Shown: in pieces, positions 12,801 to 22,898 of the stretch | Numbering within the stretch: the stretch's first letter is position 1 | How the letters are laid out: each line of letters opens with the position of its first letter | Assembly: GCA_964017195.1 (NCBI GenBank) | Contig: OZ024892.1 | Span: 10,276,866 to 10,340,865 of the forward strand | DNA length: 64,000 nt | DNA from: Siderastrea radians | Taxonomy: Eukaryota; Cnidaria; Anthozoa; Scleractinia; Rhizangiidae | Direction of reading: 5' to 3' | The notes under the pieces: generated by a model | The model's input: only the letters and a program-made list of their open reading frames with translations | Database searches by the model: none | What the model was told of the DNA's origin: nothing | Position numbers and translations under genes: made by a program

Positions 12801-15800
12801 GGCGTTGGAAGTAATATTTCAAAAACGAGTGCGAGTGCTTCATTAGGGTATCCAAACACCGAGAAACGGATGAAAGCCGAGGGCTTTTATTGTTTCGAGG
12901 TGTTTGGATACCCTAATGAAGCACAAAGCACGAGTTTTGAAATGACTTCTCAGTCGCGCATAATAAACAATAGATAATCAACACTTTACTGACAAGCAAA
13001 ATTTGTTTCTTTTTGTGTGCAAAAGCTTGTGATTAGCACGTAGTTGGTTGTTTGCAATACCGTCAAAAATGCCACGTTTTTTCGCAAACCATTTATGGCA
13101 ATGATTATATTTGCATTGGCGTCCTTTTCAATCGCGACAGAACTACCGTCGGAATCATCCTGTTTCGACTGCAAGAAAGTTGTAGAGACAAAAAATCCTT
13201 ACTGGCCCTGTGCAGGCCTAAAAGTAAACTTCAGGAAGGTAAGTCAGGAAGCGGCAAGTGAAGATTGCCTTCACCGAGTGCGAAGACTTGAACAACAGCT
13301 GGAGCTTCCCAGCAAGTCTCAGGTACAATCGAGAAAAAAAATTTTCACAGTGTTGAGCAATGTTCACGAACAGCTCTGTAAACGTTAATCTCATGAACTA
13401 CAAAATTAAATTAATTAAATTAATTAAACGTAAATGCTAACTGCAAACAATGATTTATCATGGAAGCTAATAAACCTTTGTTCAAGCACACAATTGATTT
13501 CCAAACACACGGGTTTGGTTATCCCACTACGCGTGTCTGGATATCCAAACACGCGTGACTTCATCTGTTCTTTACCGGGGTATAAAGGGGCATCCATGTG
13601 ACCCAAATGGGGCCAGGCAATTGGTTTATTACCTCATGCATAATTAATGAGTTTGAGAAGAAAATATATTCTCGACTCCGCCCAAAACGGAATGTTTTTT
13701 CTTCCGACTAACCGTCAATATAATGCAGAATTGCCGTCTCAAAATTGCAGTTAGTTTATGTTATCAGTAAATGCTACAGTTATGGTATCGAACAAATGCC
13801 CAGTCAATGGTAAACATTTTTGTGATGAAATATAATACAATAGTAACAGTATAACCCGTTCAAAACATAGCTATAAGGACGTTCGCACTTATTGTTTGTG
13901 CGCATCCTTACCGCGCACGTCATGCATTGAGTGCGCGCCAGTAAGAAATATAGACAAATACAGTGGTTGTGGGTATTTTTATATCTATTATAACATAGAG
14001 GGCAAAATTACTAATTGCTGATTGATTGGTTGAGACAGAGGGCAATTTTTCTTAATTTTCTCTCGAACGAGGGCAAAATTACTGACTCCTGATTGGCCAA
14101 GCGCCAAAAATACTCGCATTTGATTGGCTGAGCACCAGAGCGCGCCATTTGCATTTTGTAAGCGTCTTGAAACGCAAAACAGATTTCTAATTGGATTTTT
14201 AGTTGTTCAACACAAGGATAGCGCTTCAGAGTTTAAATTTAACCGAGTTGTCTGGCAAAAATGAAATTCCAGAAGGTCAGAACCTAAATGTTTTATGGGA
14301 AACAGCAAATGGTTATTTGTCTTAAAACTACCGAAAACCTTGGTTGATTCAGCGAGCGAGAGCGAGGAAGCTTCGCAACTCAGGTAAACTTAGTTTGAGT
14401 TTTAACTGTGTTTTGTAAATGAACTAGAATTGTAATTATCCCATAGACAGTGTTTTTTGTTGTTGTTCTGTACGCTGAGCAGCAGATTAATAAACTGCTT
14501 GTGTGGAGAATTATTTTCTTTTCTGACGGCCGGCTGATTGTGTTACGACGTGCATGGAAAGTTTTCAAAAAAGTTTGCCGACTGTGTTATAAACAAGTGA
14601 TCGCATTGAGTCCGCTCAGAATTAAGGATAAGTTTTCACTTGTATTTTCAAAGTTTCCACAAATTGCCCTCGTCGCGCAATTTTGTGAAAACTGAAAATA
14701 CGCGTGAAAATTTATCCTTAATACTACTCAGCGTCATGCGATTAAACATACTAAACGTGCTCAACTCTCTTAAATGCATTCTTTTTCGATAAATCACTTC
14801 CTTTACTGGTTCTCTACATTTTATTCAAAACAATTCTGAACGTGAATAAGATCAAATTTTTCTTCGAATACAGGCTTACATGACTTACAATTATACTTCT
14901 GTGAGGCTAATTTTACCTGAAGAAACGATATTACCTGCAAAAATGTACTAAAAAGGCCTATTTGCGATGAAATCAATAAATCGGCATTACCTAGAGTCTT
15001 CCACTTAACTAATTTTATTCCTTGTGGCAAGAAAGCCTATTTCGCCTTACATAACCCAAGGATCTAAAAACACAATGTTTCCAATACGCTACATCTCCGA
15101 AGCGAACACGGTGACTCCCCCCAATTTTTTTTTGATTTATTTATTTATTTTTTTTTTTTTTGCTTTTCTGACATGAGTTGGTCATTATCTAGCTGCAGCC
15201 AAAGTTTGGAAAAAATCTGAACGTGGAAGGATTTTGGGCGCGAACGTCCTTAAGTGCTTATAACCCACAATCGGGCCCGGTTACCCCTGTCGGAAGGGAT
15301 TCAGAGCCACCTTAAATTTGGTTAAATAAACACATTTATTGTAATATAGCTTTAGAATGCACTGGAATGCTTGCACCAATGTGTGCAGCAAGGGTGCTCC
15401 AACATTTTTACATAAATAACGATGATAACTAATCAGTAGAATACGATACCTTAGAACCGACAAACGCCCCACAGTGTTTCCATAAACTGCACTAACAATG
15501 ACATTCAATTCAATACTCTTAGACACTATTCTTGTTCGAGTCGAGATCAACTTTAACATCTTCAGTATCTTAGTGTAGGAAGAGAACAGTTCTTCTCTCA
15601 GCACGTGTACCCTAAGTAGACGAAGTCTACTCCTCTTAGCACATTCTATAACAAGCTTCGAGCATAAAATAGAGAATATTTTGTTCAGTGTGTCCAAAGG
15701 CCCGTTTCTCAAAAGTCCCAATAACTTTTCGGGCCCTCAGCTATACTTCAAGATCAAAATGTATAGAATGTTGGCGTAGTTTTTAACAGCCATATCAGCC

Positions 15801-18800
15801 TGACTTGTTTGATCAACTTAGTCGAGAAACGGGACCGAGAGGTCTGCTAATGTATAGTCTTCCGTTTCACAGATTATAAACAGCAAGGGTACTTCTTATG
15901 ACCAAGAACAAGCCGATGGCTATAGCTATGAGGTCTCCATTCAATCAGGGATGTGGTATGGAAACGGCACCACAGCGCGTGTCGGCATCAAACTGTACGG
16001 CGTAAATGGAAAAAGCGATGCAATATTTTTCATGGATCCGTGGAAAGATGTAAAACTCTTTACTCGTGGAAGTGTAAACACCTTCACCTTTAACCTTCCA
16101 GTTCATCTCGGAGAGCTGTACAAGATACAAATCTGGCATGACAACAGTGGCAAGAGCCCCTCTTGGTTCTTGTACCAAGTTGTGGTTACAGACATGTATG
16201 CCAACGAAAAGAGGCATTTTGTAGCTAATCGATGGCTTGCTGTAGAAAGGTTAGATGGCGCGATCGACGTCGAGGTGGAAGTTACTTCTGAAGGTGAACT
16301 GACGAGATTCAAAAGCCTTTTTCAATGGCGTGCTGTCACAAACTTTGCAGACAGACATTTATTCCTCTCAGTCTTCACTAGACCACCACAAAATCCATTC
16401 ACACGCTGCCAACGGCTAACATGCATGCTGTCAATCATAATGGTTTCCCTGGTAACCAATGCAATGTTCTATCGGTCTGAAAAAGGGAACGATCGGAATT
16501 CTTTCCAACTCGGTCCACTGGAATTTAGCTTGAGGCAAATTGTCGTCGGTGTGCAGTCTGGGCTCATCTCGCTTCCTGTCAGCATAGTTACCGTCATGAT
16601 GTTTAGAAACACCAAAAGAAGGCTACCACCAGGCAACGTCAAAGACAGCGATAGCTCCGATACAAGAGGGAATAGCACTGAGGGATTCTTACCCCCCTGC
16701 TTTATCGTGATTGGTTGGGTGATCTGCCTGACGGCTTCCATCTCTTCGGGACTCTTCACGGTGCTTTTCAGCGTAGAGTGGGGAGCGGAAGTTTCAAATC
16801 GGTGGTTGCTTTCTGTGGGCCTCTCAGTTCTTCAGGATATCATAATCATCACCCCAATCATCATTATTGTTAGCACGTCAATTGCGTCTTTAGTAAACAG
16901 AAAGCCAACTGAAAACGATGCCATCGAGATTGCCCAACAAGAAAAATTAATATTTCACGAAGATGAAGAAATCAAAATTCAACAGCCCACTGACGAAGAA
17001 CTAGTGAAAATGCGAAGTGATGGAATACAGCGAAGAAAAATGTATCACTTCTTCGTGAAACTTGTTGTTTACTTTATCTTTGTCGTTCTTCTTATGACTG
17101 TCTGTTACGCAAACCGCAAGCCTTCTACCTATCACCTGACAAAAGCGCTCAAAGATTCATTCAGTGGTTTTTATCAGGTATACGTTTTTCTGTTAATACT
17201 GACCAAACCACCTCTCGGCCTCAGAAGTGATCATAATGTCTGTCGTCTTTGAAATTCAGAAAAACAGACTTTAAGAATTACTAAACCGGCTTTTTAACCG
17301 TAAGTGGAGGTTTTCTGCTACGGCCCTCTGTTTTTTGGAAGATCTTCTCGCGTTCTCAGCCCATTGCTCTAGGAAAGCGGGAATGGTTGAATAGGACCTT
17401 CACCTAAGCTGCGGATTTTTTTAATAAAGGCGAGAACTCGGCCCGATCGTTCTAAGCAGGATTAAGTTTTATAGCTTAACAATTTGAATTGCTGCAATGT
17501 TTCCTTGTTCTTTTTTTTTTTAGTTTGTTTCGCTCAGTACATAGAAATAAAGAAGGCAGAGGAAAGACTGAGGGCGACTGGGTGTTTTTCTCGTTCAAAA
17601 ACTGTCAAAATGTAAAGTTCTGCGCATACTCTAAGTGAAATGTTACAGCTCTTGCTCAGAATGGGAAAGATTTTAGTTTTCATGTTGCCAAATAAAGATG
17701 TTTATTTGACAGTTTGGCTGTGATTTGGTTAGTAAATGGTCAGAAGATGGCATTTACAAACAATATTGATTGCGTCTCCACAAAAAACCTTGCTTAGTCA
17801 TTTTGAACATGGATACCACATGCAAGGTTACCTCTTAAGTGGTGGAACGATTCTTTTGTAAGTGGACCGATTCTCCTAGGTACTGAACCACAGACATCTA
17901 AATTAACCTTACTTTTTATCACTTCTAGGTAGAGAATGCCAAATCGTTTTGGATCTGGTTCGAGGAAGAACTAGTTCCAGGCCTTTACGATGCACCCTCG
18001 TACAATGAATCCGAACACTCCAGTGATAATGAAGCCGGATTGACACGCAGCAACATTGGCTTTACAGTTGGCATGCCAAGGATTCGTCAAATACGAATTA
18101 AACAAGGTGGGAATTCTTGTTTAATAGCTCCGACCTGTAGTGTCAAAACGTTAGCTGGAATATTCAGGGACTGGTAATTGTCCACAATGGTGCGGGGAAA
18201 ACAAATTTCAAACCAGAAATAAGAAACCCGTTGATGCATTATCTTCAATTACTTCGCCCTTATTATAAGTGAAACATCCGTTATAGAGGTCGAACGGCCG
18301 CAGTCCCCTGGGTCCAGTTCCTCTTAGGTGAGGTTGTATGAAAATTATTTAACAAGAGTATAGAAACGACCTGATACTACAAAACGTCGTCGAAGTTTTT
18401 GGTACCTTGCACGTCAATTCGATATCCACTTTTGTGGCTTACATATCTCATTTCCGTTTTCTTAATTCGCAGAATCTACCTGCAGAGTATTTCAAGCAGA
18501 ACCTTTGTTACACACTCACATCAAGCGATGTTTGTCTGACTTATCTGATGCAAACAAAGACACTACGCCATTTTACAAACCCGGTTGGATGCCACTGAAT
18601 GACTCCACCGGTGGGCAGAATGCGGGTCACGGTTACAAGTTCTGCCCTGAGCCCTGGCGATATACTGAGCCTGTGAGTGTGAACAAACATCTGCTTCCCT
18701 ATGATGGCGGTGGCTATGTAGCCAAGCTTGGTTACGATGCTTCAACTGCATTGAAAGTCAAGAAAAGCATTGAAAGAAACCACTGGATAGACGATAAGTC

Positions 18801-20511
18801 AGTGGTGGTGTTAGTAGAGTTTGTTGTTTTTGAGCCCGCAAACCTATTGCTCAGCAACGTAATGATCGTTTTTGAGAAGTATGCGACTGGTTTGAGAAGA
18901 AAGAAAATCGTTGTTGTCCCTGAGTACATCTTTCCCTCATCTGGCTCCAAGTTACGGGAATTTCATCGCCTATGCATTCTCCTTTGGGCGATTATTATAC
19001 TGGTGCTGGTTATTTTAGAGATTGTTAAGGTTTTTAAGCAAGGCTGTGCGTATTTCAAGAAGTTCTTCAACTGGATTTCATTTTTGCAACTCTCGTCTTC
19101 TTCGTGCGCTATGTTGATGGTGTTGTTGAAAGAAAATGGCTTAAGAGATTTCCTTCAACGCATACGAGATGATCCATTCGGTTATTGGAACGCATACGAT
19201 CTTGTCAAGTGGGCGAGTATAGAAGAAGTCATTTTGTCCATCACAGTCGTGTTTACAACCATCAAGTGCTTCAAAATTATACAGTTTAACCGTTACATAC
19301 ACGTCATGAAATGGACCCTGGGGGCAGCATGCCGATACCTTTGCTCTTTCTCTATTATAGTGCTGATTCTTGCTCTTGGTTTTGCACAACTTGGAAAGCT
19401 TTTGTTTGGCTCAAAAGACGAGGAATACGCAACGCTGTATAAATCTTTAAGCACGGTTCTCCAAATGGCTATTGGAGTTGGTAAGTTGCGTTCAAAGCTG
19501 GGTGGTGGGTCAGAGTCGCAATTCTTTGCTCCCATTTTCCTGATGGCCTGCATGCTAAGTATGACAATCATTTTCACCGACACCTTCATTGCAATCCTGG
19601 ATGAGGCGTATCATCAGGCCAGCGATCGAGAGCACCCAGGTGAAGAGCTGGGTGCGTACATGAGGCAACGACTGAAAGACAAACTAAAACGAAGTGACCA
19701 GAAACCCGCCTTTAAGAGGTCGTTTCAGAGAACGATTCGCAGAAAAACGTCTTCAAAAAGAACAGTCTACTCGAGAAACGTAAATACGACTGTTGAACGC
19801 ACAGAAAGAGCTAAACTTGCAGAAACTGAGAGCCTATTGAGCTATGAAATTTCGTTCGCAGATGTTGACATTCACACTACCCAAGAGAAAGAAGACACCC
19901 GTAGAAACATTGAAGACGTCGGGTTTGACATTTCACGTGGAATCCAGCCAAGGAATAAAGCTACTGCGGTTAAGCAGACAAAAGAAGCTAGACTGGCAGA
20001 AACTGAAGACATTTTGAGTCCTGTAGGTTTGAGGGAAGAGGATGATGACCACATTGAGACCATCGATATCAGAGACACCGATAGAACCGTCAACGTTGTT
20101 AGAAGGAAAACTTCAGACGCCGTTTACGACGAGAGCATCAAGGATGGATTTCCAAGCGCTGACGAATCCTGTCTTCAATCTTTGCCAACTGAAGAGGACC
20201 TTCTACTGCTTGATGTAGAGGAAGCTATGGAAAACGCTCGGTCGGAGCTTGCCAAATACTTGCTCGAAAACGGAGAGAAGTACGCTACGTCTAGCTCCTC
20301 GTTTCGGACAAGTAACGAAAGCTTTGACGAGTGGGATGGTTCGACGTCCATGTTGTCTTTGCTTGACTATTGCCAATCATTTGAATCCAACAACCAGGCA
20401 TCCAGGCGCTTAAGTGCCAAACCGGAGAGCAATCAAGGCCAGCTTACCCTCAGCGTGTTGAACCATCATGGACACACTTACATTGACGCATTAACAGAGT
20501 CCAACGTGTGA
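700..20511 (+). CDS. Gene A: polycystin-1-like 11-span membrane protein (5' partial)
   Basis: Joined exons 700-846, 5534-5731, 8056-8274, 9810-10562, 11047-11280, 15873-17177, 17929-18106 and 18473-20511 give 1690 codons plus stop with all phases matching. In order they encode helical pre-GAIN segments, a GAIN-like beta-rich region, a GPS, the first membrane span, a PLAT domain with five spans, the polycystin (TOP) extracellular domain, five more spans with a pore loop, and a cytoplasmic tail of roughly 300 residues. By family knowledge this is a PKD1-like receptor/channel of the plasma membrane or cilium. Any signal peptide and REJ region would lie left of the window. A small exon could be missing in the 4.7 kb intron between 846 and 5534, because paralogue B has extra exons there. 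Paralogous to genes B and C; convergent with B. Confidence 0.88.
1260..1288. repeat. Palindrome
   Basis: Arms CGACTTTAACGTCT and AGACGTTAAAGTCG are separated by a single G. The surroundings (1228-1345) contain further GACGT/ACGTC and TTAAGGG copies in both orientations, so this is probably the core of an inverted-repeat element. Confidence 0.8.
3400..3781. mobile_element. Short inverted-repeat element (MITE-like)
   Basis: The ends are TATACCTGCCAACT and its reverse complement, followed inward by TGCGTGAGA-type sequence at both sides. ATAAC lies just outside both ends and may be a target duplication. No coding capacity. Confidence 0.65.
5345..5400 (-). repeat. tRNA-like (SINE-derived) fragment
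   Basis: Read on the minus strand it carries a box B GGTTCGAATCCCGCTC and a tRNA-like anticodon arm, but no complete cloverleaf. It abuts the gene A exon at 5534 on its 5' side. Confidence 0.45.
5534..5731 (+). CDS. Gene A exon: pre-GAIN helical segment
   Basis: 66 codons, phase 0 to 0, acceptor TATACAG and donor AAG|GTAAAC. The pattern LRFLDKALNFL...SKDLLKG...LGMASEDA matches the gene B exon at 39034-39243 (LRLLDEVAEFL...NMLLGLGNILKISSEDA), with the same phases and nearly the same length. This confirms it as the paralogous exon. Confidence 0.85.
5816..6460 (+). mobile_element. Penelope-like retroelement fragment with GIY-YIG endonuclease
   Basis: An open frame of 214 codons ends at TAG 6458-6460. 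It starts inside the reverse-transcriptase C-terminus (TTIRTLTRRAQLVCDSP, then DENKYLDNVFNKNNY). It continues through a linker to VYKIKCCDCQATYIGETGR...LTEHKRA, a GIY-YIG type endonuclease with the YIG part, the Gly-Glu-Thr-Gly-Arg motif and the H-K-R-A helix. The N-terminal reverse transcriptase is absent, so this is a 5'-truncated copy in a gene A intron. It lacks a start codon but has an intact frame, which suggests a recent insertion. Confidence 0.85.
6461..6760 (+). repeat. Retroelement 3' trailer with hammerhead-like motif
   Basis: Follows the GIY-YIG frame directly. At about 6672-6702 it reads CTGATGA, 16 bases, then TCGAAACGTC, the conserved strings of a hammerhead ribozyme core in the right order. 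Stem II is short (GAC/GTC), so self-cleavage is uncertain. Penelope-like elements are known to carry hammerhead motifs. Confidence 0.5.
8056..8274 (+). CDS. Gene A exon: start of GAIN-like region
   Basis: 73 codons, phase 0 to 0, acceptor ATACACAG and donor CAG|GTGAGC. It begins SITRKAVEAI, matching SKKIAQKALETI of the gene B exon at 37300-37585. By position it is the N-terminal part of the GAIN-like domain that precedes the GPS in polycystin-1-like proteins. Confidence 0.82.
8765..8995 (+). repeat. Dispersed intronic repeat, copy 1
   Basis: Aligns by eye with 17585-17790 over about 200 bases. Shared blocks include AAGTTCTGCGCAT, TTACAGCTCTTGCTC, GTCAGTTTGGCTGT and GCATCTCCACAAA/GCGTCTCCACAAA, with small indels. 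Both copies are in the same orientation in gene A introns. Confidence 0.75.
9059..9532. mobile_element. pogo/Tigger-like MITE
   Basis: Terminal inverted repeats CAGTGAAACCTGTATTAAG and its complement, each bordered outside by TA (9057-9058 and 9533-9534), the target of Tc1/mariner/pogo elements. The interior repeats TATTAAGCGGACACC several times near the left end and holds a C homopolymer near 9378. It has no transposase frame, so it is non-autonomous. Confidence 0.85.
9810..10562 (+). CDS. Gene A exon: GAIN-like beta region
   Basis: 251 codons, phase 0 to 0, acceptor TTTTTTTAG. It opens with IIRMKNNPYSWASG, matching NPFTW of gene C, and ends in the conserved GSCVFWDTVNETWSAHGC, the Trp/Cys start of the GPS module. 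Unlike genes B and C it has no RQKRSC motif; in its place is ELCVKEKPPPATPTP. It carries several NxT/S sequons, as expected for an extracellular region. Confidence 0.9.
10563..11046. other. Intron of gene A
   Basis: A segment near 10755-10800 carries CTGATGA, 14 bases, then GAAACGTC, resembling the trailer motif at 6672. No exon. Confidence 0.5.
11047..11280 (+). CDS. Gene A exon: GPS cleavage site and first membrane span
   Basis: 78 codons, phase 0 to 0. It contains HCLTSHLTSFAG, the GPS with the scissile HL|T, then PNKIDFDDVF, then a hydrophobic span (MFVLFTVCLMFACYAVGLVF) ending in ARKADNRDKMK. The second Cys of the C-x-C pair kept in genes B (CLCNHLS) and C (CLCTHLS) is Thr here, which may weaken the GPS disulphide. 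The HL|T cleavage triad is retained. Confidence 0.9.
12444..12651. mobile_element. MITE with perfect 30-base terminal inverted repeats and tandem-repeat core
   Basis: 12444-12473 and 12622-12651 are exact reverse complements. A partial third copy of the end lies at 12416-12441. The core 12480-12550 is about 3.5 copies of a roughly 21-base unit, GTGAGTACAAGTGAAGGAAA-like. Confidence 0.85.
12758..13756. mobile_element. 1 kb inverted-repeat DNA element with internal hairpin
   Basis: The ends 12758-12803 and 13711-13756 are inverted copies with few mismatches, including TTTTGAGACGGCAATTCTG. Inside, 12835-12860 and 12899-12924 form a perfect 26-base hairpin. No transposase recognised. Confidence 0.75.
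15873..17177 (+). CDS. Gene A exon: PLAT/LH2 domain and five membrane spans
   Basis: 435 codons, phase 0 to 0, acceptor TTTCACAG and donor CAG|GTATAC. The PLAT domain covers roughly exon residues 15-125: SGMWYGNGTTARVGIKLYG, then FTFNLPVHLGELYKIQIWHD and ANRWLAVE. Five hydrophobic segments follow, around CMLSIIMVSLVTNAMF, VGVQSGLISLPVSIVTVMMF, FIVIGWVICLTASISSGLF, VLQDIIIITPIIIIVSTSI and FVKLVVYFIFVVLLMTVCYA. PLAT domains bind lipid or protein partners on the inner membrane face. The exon structure equals 33152-34429 (B) and 59722-61005 (C). Confidence 0.93.
17178..17928. other. Intron of gene A
   Basis: Holds repeat copy 2 (17585-17790). Nothing else recognised. Confidence 0.55.
17585..17790 (+). 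repeat. Dispersed intronic repeat, copy 2
   Basis: Partner of 8765-8995, same strand, about 8.8 kb downstream within the same gene. Confidence 0.75.
17929..18106 (+). CDS. Gene A exon: linker into polycystin domain
   Basis: 59 codons plus one base (phase 0 to 1). It contains SFWIWFEEELVPGLYD and ends GMPRIRQIRIKQ. The same FW..W...LVPG...GMPRLRQ(I/V)R pattern occurs in the B and C exons at 32140-32314 and 59113-59284. This is the start of the extracellular polycystin/TOP domain. Confidence 0.92.
18473..20511 (+). CDS. Gene A last exon: polycystin domain, channel and C-terminal tail
   Basis: Enters in phase 1 (the preceding G plus AA gives Glu) and runs to TGA at 20509-20511. The TOP domain shows YDGGGYVAKLG and HWIDDKSVVVLVEFVVFEP. 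Five spans follow, with an S4-like stretch (TIKCFKIIQFNRYIHVM), a pore loop LQMAIGVGKLRSKL and a last span IIFTDTFIAILDEAY. The residue at the polycystin-2 filter Asp is Val/Gly, so the filter is non-canonical. The tail has basic patches (KRSFQRTIRRKTSSKR) and two copies of a (K/R)LAETE(S/D)(L/I)LS unit about 59 residues apart. Confidence 0.93.
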
Positions 20512-20960
20512 TTATTTTTTCGTTTAGCTTGAACTTAGTAAGTTCAAGTTTAAGTTGGGGAACATGGAGTGCTTTTTGAGAGAAATTACTTTTTATGTTC
20601 CTTTAAGTCAGAAAATGACGTTACGCTCAGATGTGAATAGCATAACTTGATAAAATGACTTTCTATTGACAGCATGCGCTCAAAATAGGTTGTCTTTGTC
20701 ACAATGATACTGTCAAAAAGGTATTCTAAATAATTTCTTAAGTGTCACCAAAATAGTCATTAGAGTACAATAACAAGGTATTTTATAAACCAATATAACT
20801 TAATGCTCGCAATATGTAACTTAAAACAACACAAGCGTTTTACACACAAGATTAAGAAATTATGGACTGATTTGAACAAAAAACGTTTTTTCGCACACGA
20901 GGGGTTTACACAAAAAGCCCACGCCAGCACGAAACCTACAAAAAAACTTATACATGTAAC
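20512..20960 (+). other. Gene A 3' untranslated / downstream region
   Basis: Follows the stop codon. No canonical AATAAA was seen before the transposable element begins, so the polyadenylation site is unresolved. Confidence 0.4.
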
Positions 20961-22758
20961 CACAGGTCACCCAAGCTCACTCTGAGAGGAGCGCATATAA
21001 TAACCTGTTAATTTTTGCATATTTTATAAGTCGGCAAAATATAAGAGTTTGTATGGAAAATGCAACTAAGACGCTCTAAATACCATAAATGCGAAATAGC
21101 TCATAATATAAATGGTTCACCTTGTTTCTGTGTTGTATTGATTGCTATTTAACGGCTTTTTAGGGTGATTTGAAGCGTTTTGAGCGAGAATAAGCGTCTT
21201 TCTAATTTTTGCTCCCAATTAGTATTATAATATTATGCAAAGGTTGCACACTGATCTGCCATTTCAAAGCATACCTCTTTTCGCTAAATGAGCTATATTT
21301 CTTGAAATGCGCCATTTCCACTCACAATTTCCTCAAACCTGAATGAATCCATAGTCGAAAAACAACTATACGCCGGAAAAGTTCCATCTTTCTCAACATT
21401 TTGTCACCATAAACGGCAATATTTTGAGCTTCTTGTATAAGAAATCAAATGTCGGTATTCGACCGCCGACCTCTACATACTACATACTTTATTGTTACCT
21501 CCCCAATGGGGCTTTTCAGGAACAATTACTTAAATTACTAAGTTACTAATAACTATACAATCAAAATTAATCAAATTTAAGAAACATTTACAACATTATC
21601 TAAACTTTGTAGTCGCCAAAATACTAAAAATGAATAAAATTTAGGGAGTATTTACAAAATTGTCTAAAAGCTTATTCTTTAAGATACGTTTAAAAACTTG
21701 AACTGAACAGCTTGATTTTAAAAAGGGATCTAAATTGTTCCAAAGTCCAATAGTTCTGTAATAAAATGTTCTTTGTCCTGAGGCTGTTTTAAAAAGAGGT
21801 ATATCAAGCTTTTGGCCACTCCTGGTTGTACGCTTGGTAACTTGCTCGCGAGTAATGAATTGTGACGACAGATATTTGGGGGCGTGTCCGGAAATGCATT
21901 TAAAAGCCATGATAGCTTGGCGATAGTATAATTGGTCCTTAACGGGTAACCAAGACAAACTTTTTAAGTGGGGAGTTACATGATCGTACTTTCTCGCGCC
22001 ACTAACGATTCGACACTAACGATTCTGCACACAAATATATGCAAATATGCTAAATAATTCGTACAAGACAAAATCTACTGTGTCAGGGAGGCGTGCAAGG
22101 TGAGCAAGAAGAAATTGCCACGCTTCAAACATAAAACGTCGCACCCCAACACAGTAGCTTTTGCCATGTCCACGCCACTGTGCGAATTGTCCAGTGAGAA
22201 GACTGAACAACGAGATGAGATTAGCATATTTGCATATATTTGTGCGCAGAGGTCGGCGGTCGAATACTGACATTTGATTTCTTATACAAGAAGTTCAAAA
22301 TATTGCCGTTTATGGTGACAAAATGTTGGGGAAGATGGAACTTTTCCGGCGTATAGTTGTTTTTCTACTATGGATTCATTCAGGTTTGAGGAAATTGTGA
22401 GTGGAAATGGCGCATTTCAAGAAATATAGCTCATTTAGCGAAAAGAGGTATGCTTTGAAATGGCAGATCAGTGTGCAACCTTTGCATAATATTATAATAC
22501 TAATTGGGAGCAAAAATTAGAAAGACGCTTATTCTCGCTCAAAACGCTTCAAATCACCCTAAAAAGCCGTTAAATAGCAATTAATACAACACAGAAACAA
22601 GGTGAACCATTTATATTATGAGCTATTTCGCATTTATGGTATTTAGAGCGTCTTAGTTGCATTTTCCATACAAACTCTTATATTTTGCCGACTTATAAAA
22701 TATGCAAAAATTAACAGATTATATGCGCTCCTCTCAGAGTGAGCTTGGGTGACCTGTG
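20961..22758. mobile_element. Long terminal inverted-repeat element with nested LINE
   Basis: Outer arms 20961-21477 and 22249-22758 are inverted copies starting CACAGGTCACCC, with few differences. The arms continue across the nested insertion (22024-22055 against 22224-22248), so the original element was about 1.25 kb with arms near 540 bases. No transposase is visible and no clear target duplication was found. Confidence 0.85.
21478..22023 (-). mobile_element. LINE 3' fragment (non-LTR reverse transcriptase C-terminus)
   Basis: Minus-strand frame 21958-21641 reads WLPVKDQLYYRQAIMAFKC...HAPKYLSSQF...FYYRTIGLWNNL, the C-terminal region of CR1/L2-like reverse-transcriptase proteins. The 3' end has CCTGAAAAGCCCC-ATTG-GGGGAG and a (GTATGTA)n tail. 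It is 5'-truncated and inserted in the inverted-repeat element with a TCT at both borders. Confidence 0.8.
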
Positions 22759-22898
22759 ATGAAACGTGTCCAGAAACAACCTCGTTCCCAGGGTCCTTCG
22801 TCTTCATACCAAAGAGAGAGGAAAGAAGGTGGAAACAAGGTTAGTTTACAAAAGTTGCATGCGCCAATCGAAGCCAATTAAAATTGTTTCAGACTTAA

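Larger units (their letters stand above)
11281..15872. other. Intron of gene A rich in inverted-repeat elements
   Basis: Separates TM1 from the PLAT domain. It contains inverted-repeat elements at 12444-12651 and 12758-13756 and a hairpin at 14622-14722. A possible long element at about 13875-15255 has ends that share AAGGACGTTCGC inverted. Open frames here (for example 13044-13388) lie inside these elements and show no domain. Confidence 0.55.

Noticed and set aside
13044..13388. Open frame of 114 codons with a hydrophobic start
   Set aside because: It lies inside the inverted-repeat element 12758-13756, has no domain, no paralogous exon in B or C, and an overlapping frame of similar quality.
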